A stretch of 64,000 nucleotides of DNA from Sisyra terminalis (taxonomy: Eukaryota; Arthropoda; Insecta; Neuroptera; Sisyridae): assembly GCA_958496175.1 (NCBI GenBank), contig OY292274.1, positions 16,141,689 to 16,205,688 on the forward strand, in the 5' to 3' direction. Numbering within the stretch: the stretch's first letter is position 1; the number at the start of each line of letters is the position of its first letter. Positions 49,316 through 62,210 of this stretch are shown piece after piece. A model generated the notes under the pieces. That model saw only the letters and a program-made list of their open reading frames with translations, made no database searches and was not told where the DNA came from. The position numbers were made by a program, and so were the translations under genes.

Positions 49316-51440
49316 TTGAACAGTTTTTAAATAGATCGTTGCATGGTAACAATGTTATACGTTACTGGTAAAGTCGAAAATTTAAACCAATTTCATGTAA
49401 TAAATACATACGAATATACAAATAAAGGTTTCATGAAATCCAAATATGTGTAATATAATATTAATTGCTATCAAATTACTTGCATAGTATTACATATATG
49501 CATTTTTAATGGTCAGTTCCGCATTTTCAAATAATAAAGCTAAATAATAGGAAGTAGAATTATTTCGTCATTAATTCTATTATGACCAGGAACATTTATC
49601 TTTGAATAGCGTGGAATATATACCGTTGTGTTTCAATTTTTCCCATTGAACTACGCTGAAAACTTGGAAATAGTTTTCCGCTTCGTCCGCAAACGACCAA
49701 CTGTGTATATATGTTTCATACATAAAAGTTTAATCAATATGGAGCATAAATAGCAATATTTTGCGTGCTTTGCAATACTTAAAAACGAATGCATTTCTAG
49801 TTGAAAGAAGAAATGCTACATTCTGTTATTGAAAAAAAAAAATAGTGGAAAAATATCAGTGTTACTTGTATTGTATACATTCTGAGAGAAAAATCATGAC
49901 ATAATCATGCTGAAACTGGGAAAATAACGTCAAGAAACAATGCACATTTTAAATAACGGGTTCAAGAAGAAATCTAAGAGGATTGGTGGGGTTTTTGCAA
50001 CGATGAGGAAAAAATGTAATAATATGGAATAATAGCATTTCCTGTATATATGCAACGTTCATTTAAATCTAAATTACAGATTTTCGATAGCATTTATTTT
50101 CACATGACGTTGGTGTGAAATTTGAGTGAATATAAGTAGGAAATTGGATGGAAATTGTACTGCATTTAGAAAAAAAATCTTTAATTTAGATCCAATTTCG
50201 ATTGTCGAATTGCCAGCCAAATGTTAATAGGTTTAATAGATACGTGTGTTAACGATTAACGTGTGTTAACAAAGTTTATTTTGATTATATGATTTAATGA
50301 ATCAATAAAAAAGCTTTCAGTTTTTAAATTAAGAAACGAAAGTTAAAAATAATAATTATTTATAATATATTGATATCTGTTATAAATTGTCAATGGAAAC
50401 TGCCAAAAATTTCATTTTTTGTTTTAACTTCGAAACTAATCGTCAAAAATTATTCAAGGTGACGAAGAATGATTTTATATCTTTTGAAATAAAAAATGTT
50501 TGAAATGTTAGAGATAATGATTGATATAGGTATATCTAAGAACATTAATTAATAAGAATGTAATAAAAATCGTTCGGTCTTAGTTAAAAGCTTCAACGAT
50601 TTTGATTTTTAAATACGTAATAGTTTTTCGATAAACCAGTTCTTCGTTAAAATTAAATGGACTGTAAAAGTTTTTCATCGAATACGTTGATTAAACCAAT
50701 TATGATTGAATAATTATCACAGTGTTTCATTTTTGTGGACAGTAATTTTTTTAATTGACGTACAGACTAGTTTTAAGCGGAACAGGAGAATGGAAATAAT
50801 TATTTTTATTGTGCAACAATTGTCACTTTTAATGACACTAAATTGCCGGTAAACATTCTCTCAATATGGACGGATGAACGCGGTGCATTCCTTTGCTTTC
50901 ATTGCAATCGTCTCCGACCATCTTTCTATGTCACCTTCAACAATAATCGACTTGAGCATTTTTTTTCGTATCTTTTGGTATGTGAAAATTGGAGTCTCAA
51001 GTCGACAGAATGATTTGTTAAGTGCAAATGATTTTTTATTGATGAATTAAATGAAAAGTGCTGTAACACATAGAAATTTATAAATCAGCCTTTTTTCTGA
51101 TATGAAAATTATTAGTAGGGTTACTCTGGGGACCGAAAACTAGGATTACACATGGAAAAAGGGATTTGTCAGGACAGCTGTCACTGACATTCAAGTCAAA
51201 ATCATTTGTGTGATTTTATAGTATATGAAGGGAGATACGGATTTAATTAATATCCTTTCAAAATGTTTCGCACCAATGATTTTAGTTAGAAATTATGAAA
51301 ATTGAAGAGATTCAGTAGAAATTTCAGTTTATTTATTCAATAATTAATTGTGATTAACTTTAAAAAATTATGTCAACTATGAAATAAAAATAAAAAGTAA
51401 ACTAAATAATATAATTCTAGGGTCTACACAGAAACAATTT
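49316..51440. other. AT-rich stretch, nothing assignable
   Basis: No recognisable gene, RNA or repeat. Confidence 0.4.
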
Positions 51441-51609
51441 TTTATTTAATTTAATTTATTTAATAGTCGCATAAATAGCATGGTCATGAGCGGCTTCTAG
51501 ATTACATAATAATTAACAACTACAATAACTTTTGGCACAATACGGGGATCGAATCCACTACCTACTGGTTTTGGAGCGGTCACCTAAACCACTCGACTAC
51601 CAGTAGGCT
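51441..51609 (-). repeat. tRNA-derived SINE with a different body, copy F
   Basis: On the minus strand the head AGCCTACTGGTAGTCGAGTG (A box) and GTGGATTCGATCCCCGTAT (B box) match the other SINEs, but the body differs: AAGTTATTGTAGTTGTTAAT, GTAATCTAGAAGCCGCTCAT, ending GCGACTATTAAATAAATTAA. It appears to be a second subfamily sharing the tRNA head but carrying another body and tail. Confidence 0.78.
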
Positions 51610-51682
51610 AAACAAAAATTATAGTAGTATCAAAAATTACAATAATAACATCGTTATTTGAACTTAACCTAACGCTTTGTAC

Positions 51683-51927
51683 CAGTGGTTCTCAACCACT
51701 TGTTGTCGGTATCGATCACCACCAATTTCATATCCGTATTGCAAAAATAAGATAGGTTTATTTCAAATTCAAAACATAGGTATTTACATATTTATACATA
51801 GATGCACAATATGAACAAATTCATTAAGAACAAAGAACAAAACAAGTGAAACATGATATCCATCAAACCCGTGAGACTGACTCATCGAACCCCTGGGGCT
51901 CGATTGATTCTATGTTAAGAACCACGA
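51683..51927. mobile_element. hAT MITE (245 bp)
   Basis: The left end CAGTGGTTCTCAACC pairs with the inverted right end TCGTGGTTCTTAACA. The flanks CTTTGTAC (51675-51682) and CTTTTTAC (51928-51935) match at 7 of 8 positions, giving the 8-bp target-site duplication of hAT elements. The end sequence is the widespread CAGTGGTTCTCAA type. No coding capacity. It lies 73 bp from SINE copy F. Confidence 0.82.
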
Positions 51928-51935
51928 CTTTTTAC

Positions 51936-54055
51936 AATGCCGTATTGTAAATTTCATTTGACAAAGATGACTACTTGAAACAGCACATGGTATTATTCAC
52001 TTTCATAATTATTACGATGTTAAAATAAGAAATATAGACATAGTAGAATTTCTCCTACTCGACAAAGCAAAAATGACACATTTACGGAATATAAATAGTC
52101 TTATTCCATTTAAATATTTACATCTTTATGTATTATTTCATTTTAAAATAGCCTTAAAACAATGGGACAAAGTAATACTGTAAATTAATTACTTTCACTG
52201 ATTTTCGATCATCCAACAGTGATTGGTTGAAGGGGGAACGTTTAATATAGACTCTCAAATGTTGTATATACATTATTAAAAAAAGAGTTTACATTATCGG
52301 AAAACTTAACAAAAATTCTTCCTGAGTTTAATAAACTAATCTTGCTTAGTTAAGAACCTCGGTTTTTCATCGGCTAAAAATAGGGACATGGACTTTGAAT
52401 AAGATTGTGATGTTTACCAAATAATTACTGTCTTAGTAATAATAAATAATTAGTATAATCTTAATTAATAATCTTAGTAACAATTAAGGTATGTTCAATT
52501 CAATTCTGTTTTATCGACGTGCGTATATGGTATGCGAAGTAGTTGAACTCTGTGTTACAGGAAAGGGGAATACATTCGATTTTTGTCAATAGAACAGTGT
52601 ACAGTTTTAATTAAATGAACATAAAGTTCTCAGACTGTTCCTACTAAAGAGTGAGACCATTTCAATAGTTGGTTATCATGGAGTGGAAACTTCGGAAAAT
52701 GGAGAAATTTTTTAGAACATAACTCAAATTGGTGAACTTGTTTGAATAGTTGGTATGTGAGCTATAAGTTTATAAGAAGCTCAAAAATTTAAAATCAATT
52801 CTCATTTCAAAGTTGACTCTGAACTGTTTACAATTAATAAAAAGGTCTTTTTTTTAAATAATTATCTTTTTAATAGTCTAAAATTGAGAAATTTTAATAC
52901 TATACATTCAACAATTAGATACAGTTTTATAAGGCATAGAATATAAAAAACTGTTTGGATGTGTTTTAAATCGTTGCTGTACTTAAAGTCTATATAAAAG
53001 GAAACCGTGCCAAGTGTTCCATTAAATATCAATGTACAGTTATAAATCTTGCATTGAAAACTTCTTACACAGTTCATTCTTCGTATTCAATGCAAATTAG
53101 ATGCGAAAAAGAAGTACTAACTATGTAGTGTATAAAATATATGGAGCGTATGACAAAATATTGTCTTTTCATACTACGAAGCAAAAGTAAAAAAAAGTAT
53201 AAAAGATTATGATGATGGTGAAGAAAATTAAATTGGGAGATTAAATCATTTTGGCATGAATAACGGGAAATAGTTTCTTTGCCTTCACCCTTTTTGTGTA
53301 TCTGATGAATTCGAGCCACGTGCAAGTTATCTTGTTGGAACGAAGGGGTAGAATACTTTTGAAATAGACTATTAAATACGTAGTTAATTTTCGAGGATAA
53401 GACTTGCGATAATCGGATATTCTATCACAAAAAGCCGTGTCTCCCTTTATGACCGCCTTTGACGCTTATCTCCAGATTTTCGTAAGTTTATCACTGCGAT
53501 TGTGAAAAATAAGTGTTTTATACCAATATACAATAGCTGATAAATCATCGTACGGATTTTTTTTTGGACTTTGAGAGTTGTGACTATTCTTGACTGGGCT
53601 GGATTTTGTATAAGCATTGCGGAAATGTTTCTGCCAACCGGGATCATCTTGAAACAATACGCGAGAGTTGACACTTGGAAATTATCACTGTAGTAAATTT
53701 CTCTATTTTCTGTCTACCCCTTATGTTTAAAAGTGGATGTGTATGTTTCTTTTTGTGACTGCTGTACACAAAAGAGTTACATCTTTCGCTTTGATTTCTC
53801 ATACAAATATTTTTAAACGATAACGATAACGAGTGGGTTACTATCTATAAAAGATTTGAGAAATTTAAGACGACATTTTTATCGTGCTAGTCTAAAACTT
53901 TTATTTTAACGTATAAATAACTTAAAAAAAATCATATAATTTTACAATATTTAAATATCAGTTAAGGCAAAAAACTTAAATGCTTTAGTTAAAAAGTACA
54001 AAATTTCAAAGTTGGATTTATTCTTACACAATATTTTATTTTAAATTATATGTGC

Positions 54056-54087
<32 letters not shown>

Positions 54088-54813
54088 ATATGCTTTAATA
54101 CTTAAGACATGTTAAGTATTTAATATTTTTTGACCTGTAAAGTTTAACTTTAACAATATTATTTCCTTAATCAATAAGTAAATAAATAATTTTTAGTATA
54201 TTAACATAAAGTTTATTTTAAAAATTCAATTTTACATCCAAGTACTTGCTTACGTTTCTCGCAAATCTTCAAAATGTTAAGTCATATTTTCAAGCATATT
54301 TTTTGTAAGCTTTATGTAAATAATTAAGATTTTATAAAATACCGGTGATATATTTTAAGTTTATTTTCTTTTCTTTAAATCAACACAGTAAAATAATTAA
54401 CTAAAGCTACCCTAGTTAACAAACTTTTGTTTATGTAACCATATTTGGGGTGCAAAAATATTAATTAAAATCATTTATATAAATTGGCTATCTGTCCGTG
54501 CAGAATAGGCTATGCGCATGCTCTCTGTTATCCCTACTTACGCATTCAAAACGTTGGTAGGGGTAAAACGGACTTTGATTATTAAACTTGAAATTTCGAT
54601 TGTTTATTAAACGTTATCCCTTCACTCTTTTAGGGGAGGAATTTTCAAAAACCCTTTCTTATTATATATCTGCATCGTACAAAGAAAATACTTTTCAAAT
54701 TTCATCGACACAAATGTGCACTTATATTTGAAAATACAATGTAAAACGAAAAAATAATGACCTTCTTTGTGTTAGTTAATATGACTAAAAAGCTATTCGA
54801 TTTCGCACATTTG
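51936..54813. other. AT-rich stretch with a TA microsatellite
   Basis: A (TA)n run of about 30 bases lies at 54060-54090. Short minus-strand frames at 52862-53674 have no recognised domain. Nothing else is assignable. Confidence 0.4.
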
Positions 54814-55027
54814 GTGGAAGTAAATTCGAATATTTTATTTATTTTCAATAACAATAATTAGTTTTCAAATTGTTCTAAAAATCGAAGAAAAGTTAATATG
54901 GAAGATTTTATATTTGAATTGACAGTGAAATATATGGCAAAAAATTGATACCTTAATGTTTTTCAGCCGAATATATAATTACTCCAGATCATAACCATTG
55001 ATTCATAAAAAAAAAATTTAAAAAGTT
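54814..55027. repeat. Dispersed repeat, copy 2 (paired with 27866-28070)
   Basis: Same orientation and order as copy 1, from GTGGAAGTAAATTCGAATAT to the CATAAAAA tract, with several small indels. It lies about 430 bp beyond the last exon of the gustatory receptor gene, whereas copy 1 lies about 330 bp before the broken transporter exons, so it is not part of a larger shared block. Confidence 0.65.
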
Positions 55028-55457
55028 TGATTTTTGAAAAACGAACCAAAATTTAAAATCGCCTATTTGGTATAAGTACTACATAAGTATTAAACTTTCA
55101 TACTAATTTAGTGAAATAACGTTATTAAATGTTGTAATTAAAATGATATAAAAAAAAAACACTTATATTTTATTTCTTTGTATAATTTAAGATTATTTTT
55201 TTTATATTAACAACACTTTGATTATTAAATTTAAAATTTCTATTGTTGATTAACTTTACATTATCTCATATTAAACGTTTTATTGAGATAAAACCTTTAG
55301 GTGCGAATGCAACGGGCAACTACTAGTACTAAAATAAAATGCTTTAGTTAAAGATTCATAAGCAGTGTGTTCGTATTTTTATACAAATTGCGTAACATTT
55401 ATATCAATCATTTCTATTCATCTAACTAGTGTTGAAAGAAAACAATGACCTTTCCAT

Positions 55458-56929
55458 TTACTCCTTGTTGGTTTTGAAATAGTAATAAAATTGTATCAAG
55501 GTAACAACGGTAGTGCATATAATATCTATGAACTGGAAAAATATTTTTATTAGTTATAATGTTCTAAATTTTATCCAAATTACAGTATAAAATGCTTACC
55601 ATGAAAACTAAATTATTTCTCAAATCGAAAATTCCACATAAATTAAAGCTGATTGGACGATGAAGAAGTAATAGTGATAGTTTTTTTCCCTGCATTATAA
55701 TTTAAAATTTTGTTTTTTAGTTTGAATTCTAATGAAATATTACAGCACATATAATGTCATTTGAATTATCGTTATGATTACAAAAGTTATGCAAGACCAA
55801 AGCTAAATTACGACCCTAAAAATAAAAAAAATGTATTATTGTCTTCTTTTTTTTTGTTTCCTGGTTCGTTTTATTTCAATATGCTGGTTTATTACACGTT
55901 TTAGTATTAGTCAGAAATTTAAATCAACTTACCGATTTGCGTATTTTTTCTCCCATATTAAAAAAGAAGCAAAGATATATTGTACAAAATAATGCCGATT
56001 GAAAAAAAGCATAGGAAGTAAGTTTTTGGAGTTTTATCGAAATAATAGTCAAAAAAACAGACCCGGTAATAATCAATGTATAACCTAACAGAAAAGTAAA
56101 TACGTAAAATCCAAAAACGTTTTCAATTTTTTTCATAACTGAACATAACTTATTATAAAGCACTTCAATTTGTTGTATTATTTTTACATAAATGAACACC
56201 GAAGCTCTTTTATCGGTATCTAGTACGTCAGTTTCAAGTTGACTTTCTTAACATTGCTGTCGCAAATAATCAGCCAGTATGTTAATGCGATAACCAATTG
56301 AATACAATAATAATAAAATCAACCATAATGTAAGGGTAAGGAGTAAAAGAAATAAATAAATCATGAATGAGTAAACAAAATCATCAAAATATTGAATTAG
56401 AACTAAATCAGAAATTATCACAATTACATAGATCAAAAAAAAACGCTTTAGCTACCAAATATAAGTACTTTTTGATTACATTGTTATCAACTTTAATATT
56501 AAAACATTGAATACGTGTATCGAAAACTTTAATTTCATTAAAAATTTCTGCAATTCTTTGTTTCTTTATCAAAACAGTTATTATGAATAAATTTAACTGA
56601 AAATATTGAAAATTGATTCCAAACCAAGCGGCAATAGCTTCAACCGGGTTGTCATAATATGTCATATCAAGCACTTCAAAATTTCCATCCCAAATAAAAA
56701 TGAAATTGATAATAAATACCAAAAATAAATTAGATGCAGTTGACCACCGCGATGTCCGAAATATTTTTCTATCATTGTCAAAAACAATTGGGAAAAGACC
56801 CAAATATTTCAAGAAAGTGAAAACATCACAAAACGATTTAGCAAAATCAATAATTGATTTTGTCGATATTTGTTTTCGTATTTTTTTCCTCGATAGTTTT
56901 GTAATTGTAATTTTATGTATGTTTTCCAT
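55458..56929 (-). pseudogene. Insect gustatory receptor gene, disrupted
   Basis: Three exons on minus: 56929-55933, 55815-55600 and 55532-55458, all joined in phase 0 by GT-AG introns (donors GTAAGT and GTAAGC). The total of about 428 codons suits an insect gustatory receptor, a seven-transmembrane ligand-gated channel. Exon 1 starts MENIHKITITKLSRKK, then FLKYLGLFPIVFDND and several hydrophobic segments. Exon 2 has LLLLHRPISFNLCGIFDLRN. Exon 3 has TTVVTLIQFYYYF, the family C-terminal TYhhhhhQF motif. Lesions: a 9-T run in the coding strand (near 56435) shifts the frame by one; an in-frame TAA lies at 56250-56248; exon 2 has three stops between the NLALVLHNFC segment and LLHRP. Splice sites and the C-terminus remain intact, so the loss looks recent, or the homopolymer shift is an assembly error on top of real stops. 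Confidence 0.85.
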
Positions 56930-57619
56930 TTATATTATATACACTTATTTATTTTTGTGTTCAATTTCAATATTACTTTTGAATTATTTTTTGTCAATTA
57001 GGTTGTGTGAATCGACGTAAAGTAGGATAGTATAAAATTTCTTCTCAGTTTTATAAAAATTCAGAAAACTATAATAAATATATATTCCAGGTACAATTAC
57101 CCTAATTTCATCAGATTGAAATTGTCAAGAATTTAAAAACATTAATCAATTTTTATCGACGGTTTCTTGTTATTAATTAGGTATAACAGTTAATGTTTGT
57201 TGTCAGTAAAATATGATTGTTAGAAAAAAATACAGAAAAACGATTAATAAAATTTATAATAATTAAGGACTGGAGTTATCAATTTTAAACGACAAAATTT
57301 AGAATAAATATTAAGTGATGATGCTCTTTTTATTAATTGGAAGTAAAATTTTATCAAATTTTCAAATGCCTAAAGAACATTATTTATAAGCCGTCCTTTT
57401 TTTGTGCAAGGAATAATTTTTTATTTGTAAGAGTATAAATTTTTTTGAAGATGCATTTATATATTTTATGCAAAATTATCTTGAATGGTTTGGAAAGATA
57501 TCAAGTAACTCGACCAGGCTACCTAGTCCATGTTAGTAATATGGAATGATATTGATTAGAACTCATTTACATCATATATGTTGGCCAACCTCTGTTAGAA
57601 ATCCAAAAAAGCTTAATTT
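56930..57619. other. AT-rich stretch upstream of the receptor
   Basis: Would contain the promoter of the minus-strand receptor gene, but no specific element is recognisable. Confidence 0.35.
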
Positions 57620-58175
57620 TTGAAATTTAAGAGGAATGTTACGCCAGAGAGCTATTAGAGATCGATAACCATTGTGATATAACTTTGGAGTAGGCTACAC
57701 AATGTAGACCAGCGCCCAAGGTAAGAAAGCTTTTTAGTGATATGTGGACTTTTAAACCTTCAACAGACGCAGGAAAAGTTCAAAATTGATGATATTTTAC
57801 ACAGATTAAAAGAACACAACCTGAATGCTTCATTCAATGATGCCGCAACAAAGATTGAAGTTCAAAGGATAACTACTACTGGAAAACATTTATGAGAATT
57901 GGGGATGAGTACACCACAAAGAATTGAGAAAATTAATAGGGATTTTAGATGAGAACTAGATTACAACACTGCTTCTTCAAAACGACAGTTAACGAAAGCA
58001 GTTCCCTTTTTAAACCCAGAACAAAACTTTATTATTGATATAATCATTCAAAAAATTAAAAATGACGAAGGTAGTTTGGACTTTTTTTTCTAGATGCCTC
58101 AAGAGACGTTGGAAGAATCTTTCTTTTAAATTTATTATAAGCTTAAATTCAGGAAAATAAAGGAGAATATTTAGT
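57620..58175 (+). pseudogene. Helentron/Helitron PIF1-like helicase relic
   Basis: In shifting frames: ARELLEIDNHCDITLE, PAPKVRKLFSDMW, then ILHRLKEHNLNASFND, MSTPQRIEKINRDF, VPFLNPEQNFIIDIIIQKIK NDEGSLDFF, and LDASRDVGRIFLLNLL. The order matches the segment that leads into the Walker A box of Helentron Rep-helicases: LN-x-(E/D)Q...I, then FLDAPGGTGKTF. Here the P-loop reads DASRDVGRIF, so the ATP-binding Lys and the Gly-rich turn are lost. Several stops and frameshifts are present. Only the start of the helicase domain remains. Confidence 0.65.
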
Positions 58176-58229
58176 TAAGGCGAACGAAGTCGCTGGTATT
58201 ACGTGAAGTTCGATTTTTGTAAATTATGT

Positions 58230-58945
58230 TCTTCGTCTATAAATATGGAACGGTTTTTTTTCTGAAAAATAAGTTTTCATTAATAAGTACTATTAAATAT
58301 TTAATTTCTTATTATAGTTTACTTATTTTGTTCAAAATAATTCCCTCTAATAACTATATATTTTTGCCATCTTTGTGAGAATGTGTGGATACCATATCCA
58401 AAAAAATATTCATTTCTTAAGCGAAACCCATCATCGAGTCATCTTCGTAAAGTTGTGAAGTATTACTCAGCTAGTTCTATAAATAATATAATCTTAAGGA
58501 ACCAAGTCTTGGGAGTAAGTCGCATGCGAAAGTAATTTCAAGCTGCATGCCTCAATCATATTTTCAATCGTTTTTTTGAGTAGACAGGGGAATTACCATG
58601 CAACAAAATAACTTAGTATTTACTTTTTTAATATTTTGACCGTTTTCCGTGTTAAAGTTTAGTGCAAATCTACAATCGTAAGTCGTTTTTGCGATTGACT
58701 ACCATTCTCATCTAACAACTCTTACAATGCGATTTCTTCATACTTTTTCGGTGGTCATTCACGTTCTTCGTTCCCCATGTTGATATTGTCATTTTAATTT
58801 CCTAAAATCTCTTGAAGCGCTGAGATTTCCTAAGAGGATGCTCATCTTAAGTTTCGACAAGCATTCGATGCAACTTTGAAGCAGTTTTCACTTAAATAAT
58901 AATACTAAACACTCATACTAACAATACTAACAAAACTTGGCATGG
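58230..58945 (-). pseudogene. Mariner-type transposase relic, internally deleted
   Basis: On minus, fragments in several frames: ENCFKVASNACRNLR, then MGNEERE..PPKKYEEIAL, ELLDENGSQSQKRLTIVDLH, a short segment like GSLRL, and near the end MGFA, EMNIFLDMVSTHSHKDGKNI or, in the neighbouring frame, GYGIHTFSQRWQKYIVIRGN YFE. These correspond to the helix-turn-helix linker and the last residues of mariner transposases (W..GI..L..RWQK....G.YF). The catalytic core is largely deleted. No clear terminal repeats. Confidence 0.55.
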
Positions 58946-61651
58946 TCAATGCTGTTAAAAGTGATGAAGTTGTAGGAAATTTAGACTTTTGAAAACTGAA
59001 TATCTTTTTCAGATATCACAACAAAAAAATTGCTATAAAGATCTGCTTTAGCTAAGTGCCTAATGTTATAACTATTCAATCATGTTGAATAGTTTTTTTC
59101 TTAACTTTTAGTGCATTGAAAGGATTTTTTGTAAATAGGTAAAAAAAAATTCAATGCGTTTTTTCTACTGGTTTGTACTTGTTTTTTGGTTTAAATGACA
59201 CTACATAATTTTATTGGGAAATAGTAATCAACGTCAAAATCAAAAAAGAATGCATAAAACACGTATTTAATATTAACTTTATGAATTTCTGACTTTAAAT
59301 TTAAACGAAATATCAAATTACCTAAAAATGGTGGACGATGAATTGCGTAAAAAACATGAAATTTTTATTGTGGCAATTTCAATTCAACGATTTTTTTTTT
59401 ATTAATGGAATTTTCTCACACGTATCAAACGCAATGCACTAAATTTTCGAAAACCGAACATTTCGTGTAAGTGTCACTTAAATTTTAAAATTAGCTTTTA
59501 CTTCTTCCGTTACAATTCATTTCTACATGACATGAACTTTTTCTTTTTAGGAATGCTATAAATGTAGTCGTTTTACAGACCCGTACTAAATAATAAGCAC
59601 ATGTAACATTATAATTCGTATATAATTGTAGGTAAATACAGGCTTTCATTACGATGATGAGAGACGAACAAGAAAAATCTTTCATTACTTTGTCCCACTA
59701 ACTATTTTCATATCAACGCAGAAAAAGAAAATGTTAAATAAATGCACGCGGGACAATTACATGTCTCATAAAGAGTCGTCCACTTCAACCAAATAACCCA
59801 TTTGCTGTAATAATTATGTCTAGAACTTAAATTATTATACGGGTAATATTAAATAATACAAAAAACCTGTCTTTCGATTTTTTTCTCGAGGTTTTAATTA
59901 AAAGATTTTCTATGTTTAAAAATATTTATGAAAAAAAACCTATTTGTTTATGTTTCAACTAAGGGCTTTAAATAAGTTTAAGTGAGGATAAGAAGTGAAT
60001 TTTTCCCCTGCTATTTTTTAGTGAATGTTGAGTGATAAATGAGACTCGTCTAGTTTTAAACACTTAGATAAAATCCAGATTGTTTGAGAATTTATGTCTC
60101 TCATTTGAGTAACACAAACTCTTCATCGTCTCCAAGATTAATATACACGTTCATGCCAATGATACGACGTAAAAACGAAAAGCTGGATCACTAGGATAGC
60201 GTTGGGATGAGGACATACAATTGCCGTTACGACAGGAGAAATGATCTGTTTTAGTTGTCCACACACCATAACAATGTCATTCCGTTGTACATTGTCACGT
60301 AATTATTTTCATATTTAACAAAGCGTGCAAAAGACAAAAATAAATTCTATGCTTCAATTGTAGCATTTGGTTTTTAAATTTTTTTTTTCCACCAAACTAT
60401 CTCTTTGTTAAAACAGCCATGAAGTTACTCAGCTGAGGTATGCTGAAATATAAAGAAATATTTATATTATTTGAGAAGAAATAAATGGTAATTTATTAAT
60501 GCTAATTATGCTCACTAATTGTGAGGTCTTTGAATATATATGAGAGGGTATGTGTAGATACGTAAATAAAAATATCGGTATAGAATTTTTACATTTTCCA
60601 AAATTTTTATAATTACCACAATTTTATGTTTTAATAATGCTGATTTAGCCACAAAACAGGTCTTTGCAGATTATAAATATCAGTTTAATTAGAAAACTAT
60701 AAAAATTTTTTTAGAAATTTTTATTTAATGGGCATACCTATTTGGTTTTTTGCTTTTAACGAATAATTTTGACATGATATTTAAACAAAATCGATAAATT
60801 AATTGTATATGTTGATTCAAAACTATCAATATTTATTTATGTATGTATCTTTTAGACTTTTGAATCTCATTAACTTGCGTCTTTTTTCTAACTTTTGAAT
60901 AGTAATTTTGATGTGGTGCTTATGTAATAATTCTTTTGGTATTTATTATTAATCCAACGTACAATTAATTAACTTCCTACTTGAGGATTAAAAGACTTTA
61001 TTCTTTTTCTGCAGATTTGTTATCTTAAAATTAAACTTTATGAAAATTTATTGATAGAGTGGTGATGGCGATGATTGATTGTATGTATATAACATAAAAT
61101 TATATTATACGAGCACCTATATAATAATTATTAGCTAATATTATGTTGGGGCAACATAACAAAATACCTATTCACTCCATGCACGATGAAAACGACACCT
61201 GACGGTTGCACTAAATTATGCTAAATTATCCATTAGGTGGATTCGTTACCGAACTTTTAATTGTCGTCGTTTTAATAAAAAGGAAATATGAATAAAACAG
61301 GAAAGAGTTCTGATATATCAGTGAGTTCTATGTTTATTCCGACATATATAAATAAGTAATATCTATATGTGTATACATTTTCACAATTAATGACAAAACA
61401 ACAAGTTTGAACCATCTTCACATTTAATTTTATCATGATTATGTACAACAAAAGCATTGCGAGCATAACCTAACGAAATTTCAACCACTACTAGCGTTAT
61501 GATTGATTCAGTTGTACCAACCATGATTTCATTCCCTGTGAATGTGTATGAACATTTTAGCTATACTTGTTTAAAACGTAAAATAACACTAAAAAATGAA
61601 AATTTTGCTACAAAATTTATTGTAAAATTTCAGATCCTCGATGATAATAGA
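58946..61651. other. AT-rich stretch, nothing assignable
   Basis: No recognisable gene, RNA or repeat. Confidence 0.4.
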
Positions 61652-61775
61652 TTGATAAAATATTCAGAGGACTAGGATCATAAATAATCGGTTAAAACTT
61701 TATTTATTATATGCATGTAATAAATAAAGTTTTAACCGATTATTTTTGATCCTAGTCCTCTGAATATTTTATCAA
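61652..61775. repeat. 124-bp near-perfect palindrome (foldback)
   Basis: Centred on ATGCAT at 61711-61716. Arms of about 60 bases match with very few differences: TTGATAAAATATTCAGAGGA, CTAGGATCA, AAATAATCGGTTAAAACTTT and ATTTATTA and their inverted copies. There is almost no loop. It lacks the CTGATGA motif of P1-P3. Such a tight perfect hairpin suggests a recent foldback insertion or two head-to-head copies of a short element. Confidence 0.85.
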
Positions 61776-61959
61776 AATTGAAAATGTTTCAAACAATTAC
61801 TTGAATCTTTACTGGTATAAAAGTTGAATATGTGTAAAAGAAATTTTATCCATATAAAATCAAATTTCATATGATAACTTAAATAGTTATATTGATTTTT
61901 TAGAAATATATTTTTTAGGTAAGGGTAAGATTTTGTTTACTTTCCCTATTACCCTACTT

Positions 61960-62210
61960 TAAGATAATAGCCTTGATTTGAAACCCATTGAAAGTATGTG
62001 GAAGTTGCCGAAGAAAAAAGTAGCTAAGTAGGTGGTCACAACAGAAAAATAGCCCTTAGAAAAAATATTCACGTATGGAATCGTCATCCACAAATACAGC
62101 AGACGGTATTGTCCTACATAGACAGCATACTGCGCAGAATGGGAACTTAAATATCAGTAAACGAGCTGGATTGGATGTTTTGGATCCGTTATACTGTTTA
62201 TATCGTGACT
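61960..62210 (+). pseudogene. Tc1-like transposase C-terminal fragment (tentative)
   Basis: One frame reads SLDLKPIESMWKLPKKKVAK, resembling the SPDLNPIE.LW..LKKKV block that carries the last catalytic acid of Tc1-type transposases. Another frame continues VWNRHPQIQQTVLSYIDSIL RRMG, matching the following W..I......L..SI..R....I...G region. The fragment is short and frameshifted. A 75-codon open frame (62075-62302) overlaps it in a third frame and is probably meaningless. Confidence 0.5.

Noticed and set aside
54058..54091. TA dinucleotide run considered as a regulatory or replication element
   Set aside because: An ordinary microsatellite in AT-rich DNA.
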